DNA of 64,000 bases. Source: Gp13-AA77 sp035578005 (GTDB lineage Bacteria; Acidobacteriota; Terriglobia; UBA7540). Location: contig DATJYK010000187.1 in the NCBI GenBank assembly GCA_035578005.1, positions 10,850 to 74,849 on the forward strand, given 5' to 3'. Of the stretch, positions 10,068 through 15,216 are shown piece by piece; the first letter of the stretch is position 1; each line of letters opens with the position of its first letter. Under the pieces are notes generated by a model, which saw nothing but the letters and a program-made list of their open reading frames with translations, did no database searches and was not told the DNA's origin. The position numbers and the translations under genes were made by a program.

Positions 10068-10946
10068 CTAAGCCGATGCGACGGCCGTCGCCTGTTTCGG
10101 ATACATCTGCCCGATCATCTGCTTGTCCTGGTCGGAGAGATGGGTGTTCAGCGGCGTGCCTTGGCCATCAAGGAACAGCGAGCCGTCGAACTGATAGAGC
10201 ATGATGGAATCCATATCGAAACGCGTGGCGCTGATTCCCTGCGGCGAGTACTTTTCCAGGATGTTGTGATCGATGTCGTCCTTGCTCCAATAATTGGGAG
10301 GTCCGGAAAACGTCTTATAGACTGCGTCGGTGTTCCACTTCAAGTTCTCGTTGGGGCTTTGATGCTCGTGAATGCATCCCAGGGCGTGCCCGAACTCATG
10401 CACCACTACGCGCTCGTACTCTTCGTCCTCGGTGTCGTCCCTCAGCCACCCGAAATTCATGGTGGGCTGGTATTGAGGAAAATATTCCGTGATCAGGCAG
10501 TCTGTGCCGACCGCTGACCACGATCCGGGATCTGCCTGAAACGAGATGCGAACCTCGGCGCCCGGGTCGTCCACGAAATTGAGCGTGACGTTGGCATAGT
10601 CGGACCAGATGTTGGCCTTATCCTTCACTTTTCCTTGCTGGAAGTCGTCTCCGTCTAAGAAGTGGCAATGCAGGGTGCGGCCGTTCTCCCATTTCTTGAG
10701 GTCAATCAGCGCCATCCGCGCAACGGCTACGGGGTCTGAGGCGCTGAGGGTTCCCAGGGGTTGGAGGGCGCTCACATGCTGGAACAATGAGACTTTGGCG
10801 GATGGCGGGGCCGCCAGTCGCGCCGCCTTCTGCACGGCGGCGATGTAGTTTGCGGTTGCGATCCGACCCATGGTCGACCTCGCGGGTTGATACTTGTTCG
10901 GGATGACGCGGTCAAAGCAAATGCGAAGATCTGTTCGCTGTGGCAT
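10068..10946 (-). CDS. Astacin-like zinc metalloprotease (M12A-type)
   Basis: A 292-residue protein. The zinc motif HEFGHALGCIHEH gives ligands His183, His187 and His193 with catalytic Glu184, matching the HExxHxxGxxH(E) signature of astacins. A methionine-turn equivalent is DSIMLYQF, where Ser-Ile-Met precedes a conserved aromatic. Residues 30-90 may act as a propeptide-like segment, but no signal peptide is evident. It would cleave extracellular or misfolded peptides. It is encoded 145 bases upstream of the subtilase on the same strand, giving a protease pair. Start: the ATG at 10946, weakly supported by AAGAAAGGGG upstream. Confidence 0.8.
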   Translation of the reverse strand: MPQRTDLRICFDRVIPNKYQPARSTMGRIATANYIAAVQKAARLAAPPSAKVSLFQHVSALQPLGTLSASDPVAVARMALIDLKKWENGRTLHCHFLDGDDFQQGKVKDKANIWSDYANVTLNFVDDPGAEVRISFQADPGSWSAVGTDCLITEYFPQYQPTMNFGWLRDDTEDEEYERVVVHEFGHALGCIHEHQSPNENLKWNTDAVYKTFSGPPNYWSKDDIDHNILEKYSPQGISATRFDMDSIMLYQFDGSLFLDGQGTPLNTHLSDQDKQMIGQMYPKQATAVASA

Positions 10947-11374
10947 TGATACCCCTTTCTTGGTCTCCAGGATTTAGTGGGCACACCGAACGAGTGCGGC
11001 CGGTCTGCACTCATTGCTGGCGGTTTTCAAAGATCGGCTTCACGGTTATCCTACCCGCTGCGAGGAAGGGGCACAGTGACGGCTGTCACGTGGCTTCCAC
11101 CGGTCGATAACCGTTTCCGCTGGGCACCCCCTTGTGTAGTGGCATCACGCGTCAAATCGTTACACCTATGGCTCGGCCGTGAACCTCGTGACGAGCTCTG
11201 CGGCTTCCTTCAAGCGTTGATCGTTTCGCCGCGGCTGGCGATCGAAAATGAGGTGGGAAAGCCAGTCGAAATGGTGTGGAGTCGGGCGGAATACCCTTTG
11301 AATACATGGGACTCAGCCCTGCCTAAGCGCAAGTGCGACGCTCCGGTGGTCTAACTAACTCGCTGATGTTGCAG
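10947..11374. other. Intergenic region between protease genes and tRNA array
   Basis: These 428 bases carry the 5' leader of the metalloprotease gene and the 3' flank of the tRNA array. No ORF with a binding site, no hairpin with a U-tract for the minus strand, and no RNA gene was recognised. Confidence 0.35.
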
Positions 11375-11448
11375 TGGTTCCGGCCCCTGGAGTCGAACCA
11401 GGATTAACTGATTCAGAATCAGCCGTCCTACCATTGGACGAGGCCGGA
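11375..11448 (-). tRNA. tRNA-Gln, anticodon CTG
   Basis: Cloverleaf with acceptor TCCGGCC/GGCCGGA, loop TTCTGAA and T-loop TTCGACT. Discriminator A and an encoded CCA. Last gene of the array in transcription order. Confidence 0.92.
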
Positions 11449-11449
11449 G

Positions 11450-11525
11450 TGGTCCCAAGTTGGCGAGTCGAACGCCATTCTCCCGCTCTTCAGACGGGCG
11501 CTATGACCGCACTAGCTCACTTGGG
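11450..11525 (-). tRNA. tRNA-Phe, anticodon GAA
   Basis: Acceptor CCCAAGT/ACTTGGG, anticodon stem CCCGT/GCGGG with loop CTGAAGA, discriminator A, CCA encoded. Its 5' end abuts the stop codon of the HNH endonuclease gene. Confidence 0.92.
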
Positions 11526-12068
11526 TTACTTCTCCAACTCAATGTTCCAGTAAATGTACGCCTTGTAATCCGACCACTCCGGCCGCAGCACCTTGATATG
11601 CAGCCTGAAGTTGAACCGTGGATCGAATTGGTTGGGCTCGATGGGCTTCTCCCTGAGCGTCAGTCCCGCTTCGTGCGGCAGCCTGTCGGACTTCCGCTTG
11701 TTGCAGTGGACGCACGCCAACACGAGATTCGTCCACTCGGACTTTCCGCCCCGGGTCCGTGGCAGCACATGATCGATGGTGTAGTCAGGGGTCTCCAGAA
11801 GCACGCCGCAATACTGGCACGAGCTGTAGTCGCGGATGGCGATGTTGCGGCGCGTCATCGGAACCTTCAGCCGCAGCTTCCGGCTGATGTGGTTCCGCAG
11901 CTTGATGACGCGTGGCAGCCCCATCTCGAAAGACGGCGAACGGAGGATGCGTTCCGCATCTTCGGCCACCACCACGGCGCGATCCTGCCATTGCAGGTTC
12001 ACGGCCCGCTGCCAAGACACGAAGGTGACCGGAAAGCCCTGGGTGTCGAGAACAAGAGTGTCGCTCAT
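11526..12068 (-). CDS. HNH endonuclease embedded in the tRNA array
   Basis: A 180-residue protein with GAGGG nine bases before the ATG at 12068. The HNH core is complete: CQYCG (Cys84, Cys87), DYTIDHVLPRTRGG with Asp99-His100, WTNLVLACVHCNKRKSD with Asn114 and the second zinc pair Cys119/Cys122. It is a metal-dependent nuclease of the stand-alone HNH type that is common in phages and mobile tRNA arrays. The gene lies exactly between tRNA-Arg(TCT) and tRNA-Phe with almost no spacer, on the same strand, so it must be co-transcribed with the tRNAs. A role in mobilising or maintaining the array is an inference. Confidence 0.9.
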   Translation of the reverse strand: MSDTLVLDTQGFPVTFVSWQRAVNLQWQDRAVVVAEDAERILRSPSFEMGLPRVIKLRNHISRKLRLKVPMTRRNIAIRDYSSCQYCGVLLETPDYTIDHVLPRTRGGKSEWTNLVLACVHCNKRKSDRLPHEAGLTLREKPIEPNQFDPRFNFRLHIKVLRPEWSDYKAYIYWNIELEK

Positions 12069-12086
12069 CGCTATTTCCCTCTAAAG

Positions 12087-12162
12087 TGGAAGGCGCGGGC
12101 GGAGTCGAACCGCCGTCTGAGGTTTAGAAGACCTCGGCCCTGATCCGTTGGACGACGCGCCC
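12087..12162 (-). tRNA. tRNA-Arg, anticodon TCT
   Basis: Acceptor GGGCGCG/CGCGCCT, anticodon stem GAGGT/ACCTC with loop CTTCTAA, discriminator T, CCA encoded. First tRNA upstream of the HNH gene. Confidence 0.9.
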
Positions 12163-12163
12163 C

Positions 12164-12241
12164 TGGTAGAGTGGACGGGACTCGAACCCGCTAATGCTCC
12201 GCTTGAAAGGCGGAGGACTCGGCCGCTTCGTCTTCCACTCC
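12164..12241 (-). tRNA. tRNA-Glu, anticodon TTC
   Basis: Acceptor GGAGTGG/CCACTCT, anticodon stem TCCGC/GCGGA with loop CTTTCAA, discriminator A, CCA encoded. Confidence 0.9.
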
Positions 12242-12247
12242 GAATCA

Positions 12248-12326
12248 TGGCGGGCAGTACGGGATTCGAACCCGCGATCTGAACCGTGACAGGGTTCCGA
12301 GGACGGCCTGGCTCCTCTAACTGCCC
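12248..12326 (-). tRNA. tRNA-Asp, anticodon GTC
   Basis: Acceptor GGGCAGT/ACTGCCC, anticodon stem GAACC/GGTTC with loop CTGTCAC, discriminator G as expected for Asp, CCA encoded. Confidence 0.9.
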
Positions 12327-12327
12327 G

Positions 12328-12399
12328 TATCCTCAGCGGGACTCGAACCCGCGTCGCCCGGCTGAGAACCGAGCATCCTGGCCGCTGGACGATGAGGAC
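12328..12399 (-). tRNA. tRNA-Glu, anticodon CTC
   Basis: Acceptor GTCCTCA/TGAGGAT, anticodon stem CTCGG/CCGGG with loop TTCTCAG, discriminator A. CCA is not encoded; the next tRNA starts one base later. Second Glu isoacceptor. Confidence 0.88.
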
Positions 12400-12403
12400 A
12401 AAC

Positions 12404-12679
12404 TCATTTCCTGCACAACTTTTCGTACCAGTCCAGGTACCACTCGCCTTTGCGTTCGTCTGGATGATAAAGGTGCTTCCCTCCATCCCGGCTCCAGCTA
12501 TAGGTTTCGTTGTGCGTGCACTCGAACCGGTGAGGAACCAGGTAGTCATCCCAATCCACCACGCCAACGAGAGATTAGTTCTGCCTGGCCCTCACACCCC
12601 TGGAAGCGAGCGTTTTGTCGTAACGAGCCGAGGCAACGCCACAAACGGCGGCGTAGGGCTTTCGGTAACTTCGAGACAT
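12404..12679 (-). pseudogene. Small phage-type protein gene with an in-frame TAA
   Basis: Between tRNA-Met and tRNA-Glu(CTC) a strong binding site (AGGGAGGAAAACCTT) precedes the ATG at 12679. The frame reads MSRSYRKPYAAVCGVASARY and so on for 34 codons to a TAA at 12575-12577. It then continues in the same frame for 56 codons, including VVDWDDYLVPHRFEC and GEWYLDWYEKLCRK, to a TGA at 12404-12406. Both halves look like one basic, aromatic-rich small protein resembling the short 'MSRSYKK...' proteins often seen in phages; that family call is from memory and weak. Most simply it is a nonsense-mutated pseudogene. Suppression would need a TTA-anticodon tRNA, and none is present in the array. Confidence 0.6.
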
Positions 12680-12723
12680 AAGGTTTTCCTCCCTATGTCA
12701 TGGGTCACCTCCCTGTCTAAATA

Positions 12724-12799
12724 TGGTCGCGGAGGCGGGAATCGAACCCGCGTCTTTGGCTTATGAGACCAAGCTGGAGCCACTCCAGTCTACTCCGCA
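12724..12799 (-). tRNA. tRNA-Met (CAT anticodon; elongator or Ile2 not resolved)
   Basis: Acceptor TGCGGAG/CTCCGCG, anticodon stem TTGGT/GCCAA with loop CTCATAA, discriminator A, CCA encoded. The anticodon stem lacks the three G-C pairs of initiators, so it is not tRNA-fMet. The D region (CTGGAG-TGG-CTCCAG) is self-complementary and unusual. The only CAT tRNA in the array. Confidence 0.8.
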
Positions 12800-12804
12800 T
12801 AATC

Positions 12805-12880
12805 TGGTCGGGAAGGCGGGATTTCAACCCGCGATCTCCTCTACCCGAAAGAGGCGCCTTAAGCACTAGGCCACTTCCCG
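12805..12880 (-). tRNA. tRNA-Pro, anticodon CGG
   Basis: Acceptor CGGGAAG/CTTCCCG, anticodon stem CCTCT/AGAGG with loop TTCGGGT, discriminator A, CCA encoded. The T-loop is TTGAAAT, with G in place of the near-universal C56. Confidence 0.88.
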
Positions 12881-12881
12881 A

Positions 12882-12955
12882 TGGTCGGGGTGCGGAGAAT
12901 TGAACTCCGTACGCATGTCCCCAAGGCATGAGCTCGACCGTCCAGCTACACCCCG
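12882..12955 (-). tRNA. tRNA-Pro, anticodon TGG
   Basis: Acceptor CGGGGTG/CACCCCG, loop CTTGGGG, discriminator A, CCA encoded. The closing pair of the anticodon stem (31-39) is a C/A mismatch. Confidence 0.88.
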
Positions 12956-12960
12956 AAACT

Positions 12961-13034
12961 TGGAGCGGCGTGCGGAAATCGAATCCGCTTCTCCGGCTTG
13001 GAAGGCCGGGGCACACCCCATATACCAACGCCGC
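12961..13034 (-). tRNA. tRNA-Gly, anticodon TCC
   Basis: Acceptor GCGGCGT/ACGCCGC, anticodon stem CCGGC/GCCGG with loop CTTCCAA, discriminator T typical of bacterial Gly, CCA encoded. Confidence 0.92.
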
Positions 13035-13035
13035 C

Positions 13036-13110
13036 TGGAGCGGGGTGCGGGAGTCGAACCCGCCGTTTCGACGTTGGCAACGTCGCGCCTTGCCGCTAAG
13101 CTAACCCCGC
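13036..13110 (-). tRNA. tRNA-Gly, anticodon GCC
   Basis: Acceptor GCGGGGT/ACCCCGC, anticodon stem CGACG/CGTCG with loop TTGCCAA, discriminator T, CCA encoded; one base from tRNA-Gly(TCC). Confidence 0.92.
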
Positions 13111-13117
13111 TCAAAAC

Positions 13118-13192
13118 TGGTGGAGACGAAGGGAATCGAACCCTTATTCCCTGGGTGCAGGCCAGGTGTGTTCCCGTTGTCACTACGTCCCC
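13118..13192 (-). tRNA. tRNA-Ala, anticodon TGC
   Basis: Acceptor GGGGACG/CGTCTCC contains the G3-U70 pair that AlaRS recognises. Anticodon stem CCTGG/CCAGG with loop CCTGCAC; loop position 33 is T. Discriminator A, CCA encoded. Confidence 0.92.
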
Positions 13193-13193
13193 G

Positions 13194-13272
13194 TGGTGCC
13201 CTGTGCAGATTGCGAGCCTGCGGCCTCGTCTTTGTAAGAGACTTGCTCATAACGCCTCTGAGCTAACAGGGC
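13194..13272 (-). tRNA. tRNA-Val, anticodon TAC, T-loop degenerate
   Basis: Acceptor GCCCTGT/ACAGGGC, anticodon loop CTTACAA, discriminator A, CCA encoded. The T-arm is GCAGG-CTCGCAA-TCTGC: position 54 is C, position 58 is C instead of A, and pair 53-61 is G-U. The anticodon stem also has a 27-43 mismatch. Function may be impaired. Confidence 0.82.
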
Positions 13273-13278
13273 AAAACC

Positions 13279-13354
13279 TGGTCCGGGCAGAGGGACTTGA
13301 ACCCTCACCTGCCTGATTAAGAGTCAGGTATTCTGCCTCTCGAATTCCGCCCGG
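13279..13354 (-). tRNA. tRNA-Lys, anticodon CTT
   Basis: Acceptor CCGGGCG/TGCCCGG, anticodon stem CCTGA/TCAGG with loop CTCTTAA, discriminator A, CCA encoded. Confidence 0.9.
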
Positions 13355-13355
13355 A

Positions 13356-13429
13356 TGGAGCCGGCACCGGGAATCAAACCCGAGTCTCATCCTTACCGAG
13401 GATGGGCTCTGCCACTGAGCTACGCCGAC
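13356..13429 (-). tRNA. tRNA-Thr, anticodon GGT, with C33
   Basis: Acceptor GTCGGCG/TGCCGGC, anticodon stem CATCC/GGATG with loop TCGGTAA, so position 33 is C rather than the universal U. T-loop TTTGATT has T at position 56. Discriminator T, CCA encoded. Directly abuts tRNA-Arg(CCG). Confidence 0.85.
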
Positions 13430-13506
13430 TGGAAGCCCTGGTCGGATTTGAACCGACGACCTGCTCCTTCGGAGGGAGCCGCGCTATTCCTCTGCGCCAC
13501 AGGGCC
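13430..13506 (-). tRNA. tRNA-Arg, anticodon CCG
   Basis: Acceptor GGCCCTG/CAGGGCT, anticodon stem GCTCC/GGAGC with loop CTCCGAA, discriminator T, CCA encoded. No spacer to the following tRNA-Thr. Confidence 0.92.
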
Positions 13507-13512
13507 GAATCC

Positions 13513-13588
13513 TGGGGTGACTGACGGGAGTCGAACCCGCTAAAACCTGATCCACAGTCAGGTCCCGCACCGTTTGGGTTCAGTCACC
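13513..13588 (-). tRNA. tRNA-His, anticodon GTG
   Basis: Acceptor GTGACTG/CAGTCAC with an extra 5' G opposite discriminator C, the G-1:C73 signature of histidine tRNA. Anticodon stem CCTGA/TCAGG, loop CTGTGGA, CCA encoded. Confidence 0.93.
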
Positions 13589-13589
13589 G

Positions 13590-13663
13590 TGGAGCTGCGA
13601 AGGAGAATCGAACTCCGGTCTGCTGGTTACGAATCAGCGGCTCTACCACTGAGCTATCGCAGC
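13590..13663 (-). tRNA. tRNA-Thr, anticodon CGT
   Basis: Acceptor GCTGCGA/TCGCAGC, anticodon stem GCTGA/CCAGC with loop TTCGTAA and an A/C mismatch at 31-39, discriminator T, CCA encoded. Confidence 0.9.
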
Positions 13664-13664
13664 A

Positions 13665-13740
13665 TGGTGGGGCCACCGGGATTCGAACCCGGACTTCTCC
13701 GCTTAAAAGGCGGGTATGCCGCCGGTAACATCTTGGCCCC
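13665..13740 (-). tRNA. tRNA-Lys, anticodon TTT
   Basis: Acceptor GGGGCCA/TGGCCCC, anticodon stem CCCGC/GCGGA with loop CTTTTAA (27-43 mismatch), discriminator A, CCA encoded. Confidence 0.9.
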
Positions 13741-13746
13741 GCAATC

Positions 13747-13820
13747 TGGCTCCTGGGGAGGGAGTCGAACCCCCATTTCGCGGTTAACAGCCGCGCGTTC
13801 TACCGTTGAACCACCCAGAA
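13747..13820 (-). tRNA. tRNA-Asn, anticodon GTT
   Basis: Acceptor TTCTGGG/CCCAGGA, anticodon stem CGCGG/CCGCG with loop CTGTTAA, discriminator G as expected for Asn, CCA encoded. Confidence 0.9.
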
Positions 13821-13824
13821 GTAG

Positions 13825-13895
13825 TACCGGGCCGAGGACTTGAACCCCGATGTTGCGCTAATCGGGCGCACATCTTGCCGTTAGATGAGCCCGGC
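13825..13895 (-). tRNA. tRNA-Ile, anticodon GAT, with C33
   Basis: Acceptor GCCGGGC/GCCCGGT, anticodon stem TGCGC/GCGCA with loop CCGATTA, so position 33 is C. Discriminator A; the next bases are CTA, so CCA is not encoded. Confidence 0.87.
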
Positions 13896-13896
13896 A

Positions 13897-13975
13897 TGGA
13901 AGGCGCGGTGGGACTCGAACCCACATCGAGCCAGCTTAGGAGGCTGGTGGCCCATCCGATTGGCCGCACGCGCCC
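13897..13975 (-). tRNA. tRNA-Arg, anticodon CCT
   Basis: Acceptor GGGCGCG/CGCGCCT, anticodon stem CCAGC/GCTGG with loop CTCCTAA, discriminator T, CCA encoded. Acceptor identical to tRNA-Arg(TCT), suggesting relatedness. Confidence 0.92.
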
Positions 13976-13979
13976 GCAA

Positions 13980-14054
13980 TGGCAGCCCCGCGAGAACTCG
14001 AATCCCGATCTCAACGTTCGTAGCGTTGTGTCCTATCCTTTGAACGACGGGGCC
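13980..14054 (-). tRNA. tRNA-Arg, anticodon ACG
   Basis: Acceptor GGCCCCG/CGGGGCT, anticodon stem CAACG/CGTTG with loop CTACGAA. A34 is expected to be edited to inosine by TadA. Discriminator G, CCA encoded. Confidence 0.92.
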
Positions 14055-14060
14055 GAAACT

Positions 14061-14154
14061 TGGTAGTGGTCCAGAGAATCGAACTCTGCCGTGCACCCTG
14101 ATCTGGGGCAGTTACAGGCTTATAAGGCCCGCCCGCACACCAGTGCTGACCACC
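14061..14154 (-). tRNA. Unusual class II-like tRNA with TAT anticodon (Ile codon ATA)
   Basis: A 94-base tRNA: acceptor GGTGGTC/GACCACT, anticodon stem CGGGC/GCCTG with loop CTTATAA, T-arm CAGAG-TTCGATT-CTCTG, discriminator A, encoded CCA. A 26-base variable region folds into a 6-pair arm (TGCCCC with GGGTGCA, one bulged T). The D-arm is GCAC-TGGT-GTGC with only a 4-base loop, as in selenocysteine tRNAs, and position 8 is A. The anticodon would read ATA, but a long variable arm is not known for isoleucine tRNA. Amino-acid identity is therefore open; Leu-type charging is possible given A73 and the arm. Confidence 0.8.
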
Positions 14155-14155
14155 G

Positions 14156-14230
14156 TGGAGGCGCGGGCCGGAATCGAACCGGCGATGGACTGTTTTGCAG
14201 ACAGCCGCCTTCCCACTTGGCTACCGCGCC
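14156..14230 (-). tRNA. tRNA-Cys, anticodon GCA
   Basis: Acceptor GGCGCGG/CCGCGCC, anticodon stem GCTGT/ACAGT with loop CTGCAAA, discriminator T (the Cys identity base is U73), CCA encoded. Confidence 0.93.
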
Positions 14231-14231
14231 T

Positions 14232-14305
14232 TGGCAGGAGCAGAAGGAATCGAACCCTCGCTTGCGGATCTGGAGGCCGCCGCGCTACCACTACGCCATG
14301 CTCCC
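14232..14305 (-). tRNA. tRNA-Trp, anticodon CCA
   Basis: Acceptor GGGAGCA/TGCTCCT, loop CTCCAGA, discriminator G as in Trp, CCA encoded. Pair 31-39 is mismatched (C/T). First tRNA after the boxA element. Confidence 0.9.
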
Positions 14306-14323
14306 GTGGTACGTGTCTTTCAA

Positions 14324-14336
14324 TTGTCAAAGAGCA
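14324..14336 (-). promoter_or_regulatory. boxA antitermination element before tRNA-Trp
   Basis: The minus strand reads TGCTCTTTGACAA, one base off the rRNA-operon boxA consensus TGCTCTTTAACAA bound by NusB/S10. It sits between an intrinsic terminator and tRNA-Trp. No rRNA gene is nearby, so its place here points to Nus-factor antitermination of the tRNA array (inference). Confidence 0.7.
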
Positions 14337-14337
14337 A

Positions 14338-14368
14338 TAAAAAAGGCCCGCTTTTTACGGCGGGCCTT
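14338..14368 (-). terminator. Rho-independent terminator inside the tRNA array
   Basis: On the minus strand GGCCCGC and GCGGGCC form a 7-pair GC stem, extended by AA/TT, followed by TTTTTTATT. It separates the upstream six-tRNA group (Tyr to Thr) from the 26 downstream tRNAs. Confidence 0.75.
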
Positions 14369-14394
14369 CTTAGAATCCTGATTGTGCCTGGACT

Positions 14395-14535
14395 CTACCC
14401 GCCGCCTCCGCGCCCTGGATTCGTCGCCATGATGGGATTGGTACCGACGCGATGCTGCCAGTTGGCGCACACAAATATGCTGCACGGCCTGAATTGCCGT
14501 TCGCACTTGGTGTCGGCTTTGGGGAATCTGAGCAC
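14395..14535 (-). CDS. Possible 46-residue Cys-rich small protein in the array
   Basis: A GTG-started frame with GAGGT about ten bases upstream encodes a 46-residue basic peptide containing KADTKCERQFRPCS and VCANWQHRV, ending in GRGGGG. The three Cys residues and an Arg/Gly tail give it a protein-like look, and it fills the only larger gap between tRNA-Thr(TGT) and the terminator. I recognise no family. Its position matches that of the other small ORF of the array, so it may be a cargo gene; it could also be chance. Confidence 0.35.
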   Translation of the reverse strand: MLRFPKADTKCERQFRPCSIFVCANWQHRVGTNPIMATNPGRGGGG

Positions 14536-14551
14536 TTGAATTTTCAACCTC

Positions 14552-14627
14552 TGGAGCTGACGGCTGGATTTTAACCAGCGATCTTCCGCTTACAAGACGG
14601 ACGCCTTAAACACTTGGCCACGCCCGC
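14552..14627 (-). tRNA. tRNA-Thr, anticodon TGT, acceptor mismatch
   Basis: Anticodon stem TCCGT/GCGGA with loop CTTGTAA. Acceptor GCGGGCG/CGTCAGC has a G3/A70 mismatch, and the T-loop is TTAAAAT with A at position 56. Discriminator T, CCA encoded. D-arm (GCC...GGC) is class-II-like. May be decaying. Confidence 0.8.
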
Positions 14628-14677
14628 GGAAACTTGATTTTATACGTGTCTTAGACAAAAAAGCAAGCAAAATATTA

Positions 14678-14756
14678 TGGTCCCGCCGGTTGGAATCGAA
14701 CCAACAGATAACACGGCTTTTGAGGCCGCTGCATTTGCCAATTCTGCTACGGCGGG
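14678..14756 (-). tRNA. tRNA with Leu anticodon CAA and a short variable loop
   Basis: Acceptor CCCGCCG/CGGCGGG, anticodon stem GCGGC/GCCGT with loop CTCAAAA, T-loop TTCGATT, discriminator A, CCA encoded. The D-arm (GCAGAATTGGCAAATGC) looks leucine-like, but only about 7 bases (GTTATCT) separate anticodon and T stems, so the long arm of bacterial tRNA-Leu is missing. Confidence 0.82.
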
Positions 14757-14761
14757 AAGTT

Positions 14762-14847
14762 TGGCGGAGAGCGGAGGATTCGAACCCCTCGGTGTTACCC
14801 GACCACGGTTTTCGGGACCGCTTGCCGGCCACTCAGCGGCGCTCTCC
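14762..14847 (-). tRNA. tRNA-Ser, anticodon CGA, with C33
   Basis: Class II tRNA: acceptor GGAGAGC/GCTCTCC, anticodon stem GCGGT/ACCGT with loop CCCGAAA (position 33 is C), long variable arm, discriminator G as required by SerRS, CCA encoded. Confidence 0.88.
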
Positions 14848-14850
14848 CTT

Positions 14851-14938
14851 TGGCGGAGAGAGCAGGGGTCGAACCTGCGCCGGTGTTACCCGGACTCCGG
14901 TTTAGCAAACCGGTGCCTTGCCACTCGGCCACCTCTCC
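14851..14938 (-). tRNA. tRNA-Ser, anticodon GCT
   Basis: Class II tRNA: acceptor GGAGAGG/TCTCTCC, anticodon stem CCGGT/ACCGG with loop TTGCTAA, long variable arm, discriminator G, CCA encoded. Confidence 0.92.
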
Positions 14939-14986
14939 GCTTCGAACTGTCAGATTCAGGTGATGAACTCATACGTCCCCCGAACT

Positions 14987-15062
14987 TGGTAGGGGCAGAA
15001 GGATTCGAACCCTCAAAAGTAGCTCCTAAGGCTACCGTGTTTGCCAGTTACACCATGCCCCC
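14987..15062 (-). tRNA. tRNA with Leu anticodon TAG and class I shape
   Basis: Acceptor GGGGGCA/TGCCCCT, anticodon stem GTAGC/GCTAC with loop CTTAGGA, T-arm GAGGG-TTCGAAT-CCTTC, discriminator A, CCA encoded. The variable loop is only TTTT, whereas bacterial tRNA-Leu normally has a long arm. TAG is the anticodon for CTA, not a stop suppressor. Confidence 0.85.
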
Positions 15063-15069
15063 AAAACTT

Positions 15070-15156
15070 TGGTGGGGTGTGCAGGTTTCCAACCTGCCGC
15101 TCGCAAGCGAGCACGGGGTTACAGCCCGTTCCAGTCGCCAATGCCGGTCACACCCC
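15070..15156 (-). tRNA. tRNA-Tyr, anticodon GTA
   Basis: Class II tRNA: acceptor GGGGTGT/ACACCCC, anticodon stem ACGGG/CCCGT with loop CTGTAAC, variable arm GCTCGC/GCGAGC, discriminator A, CCA encoded. T-loop TTGGAAA has G at position 56. First tRNA of the array in transcription order. Confidence 0.9.
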
Positions 15157-15165
15157 ATAAAACAG

Positions 15166-15193
15166 AAAGGCCGCCCTTTTAGGGGCGGCCTTT
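15166..15193 (-). terminator. GC-rich terminator-like hairpin in the array leader
   Basis: GGCCGCCC pairs with GGGCGGCC (8 pairs), flanked by AAA/TTT, with a short T tract on both strands. It lies between the array promoter and tRNA-Tyr, so the array transcript must read through it or be attenuated there. Confidence 0.6.
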
Positions 15194-15203
15194 GTGAGAA
15201 CTT

Positions 15204-15216
15204 CCGTTAAAGCGAA
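15204..15216 (-). promoter_or_regulatory. boxA-like element ahead of the leader hairpin
   Basis: The minus strand reads TTCGCTTTAACGG, matching 9 of 13 positions of TGCTCTTTAACAA. It lies just upstream of the leader hairpin, which is where an antitermination signal would act. Weaker than the second boxA. Confidence 0.4.

Noticed and set aside
14061..14154. Reading the TAT tRNA as a TTA ochre suppressor for the in-frame TAA gene
   Set aside because: Shifting the anticodon by one base breaks the anticodon stem; the CGGGC/GCCTG stem with loop CTTATAA pairs well and fixes TAT.
14061..14154. tRNA-Sec
   Set aside because: The D-arm and variable arm are reminiscent, but the anticodon is not TCA and the acceptor is 7 rather than 8 pairs.
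12900..14381. Many plus-strand and minus-strand protein-like frames across the tRNA cluster
   Set aside because: They translate tRNA genes and match cloverleaf sequence rather than protein; no binding sites.
14987..15062. tRNA with TAG anticodon as an amber suppressor
   Set aside because: Anticodon TAG reads codon CTA; an amber suppressor would need anticodon CTA.
14324..15216. rRNA operon suggested by the boxA elements
   Set aside because: No 16S, 23S or 5S sequence is present; only tRNA genes follow the boxA.
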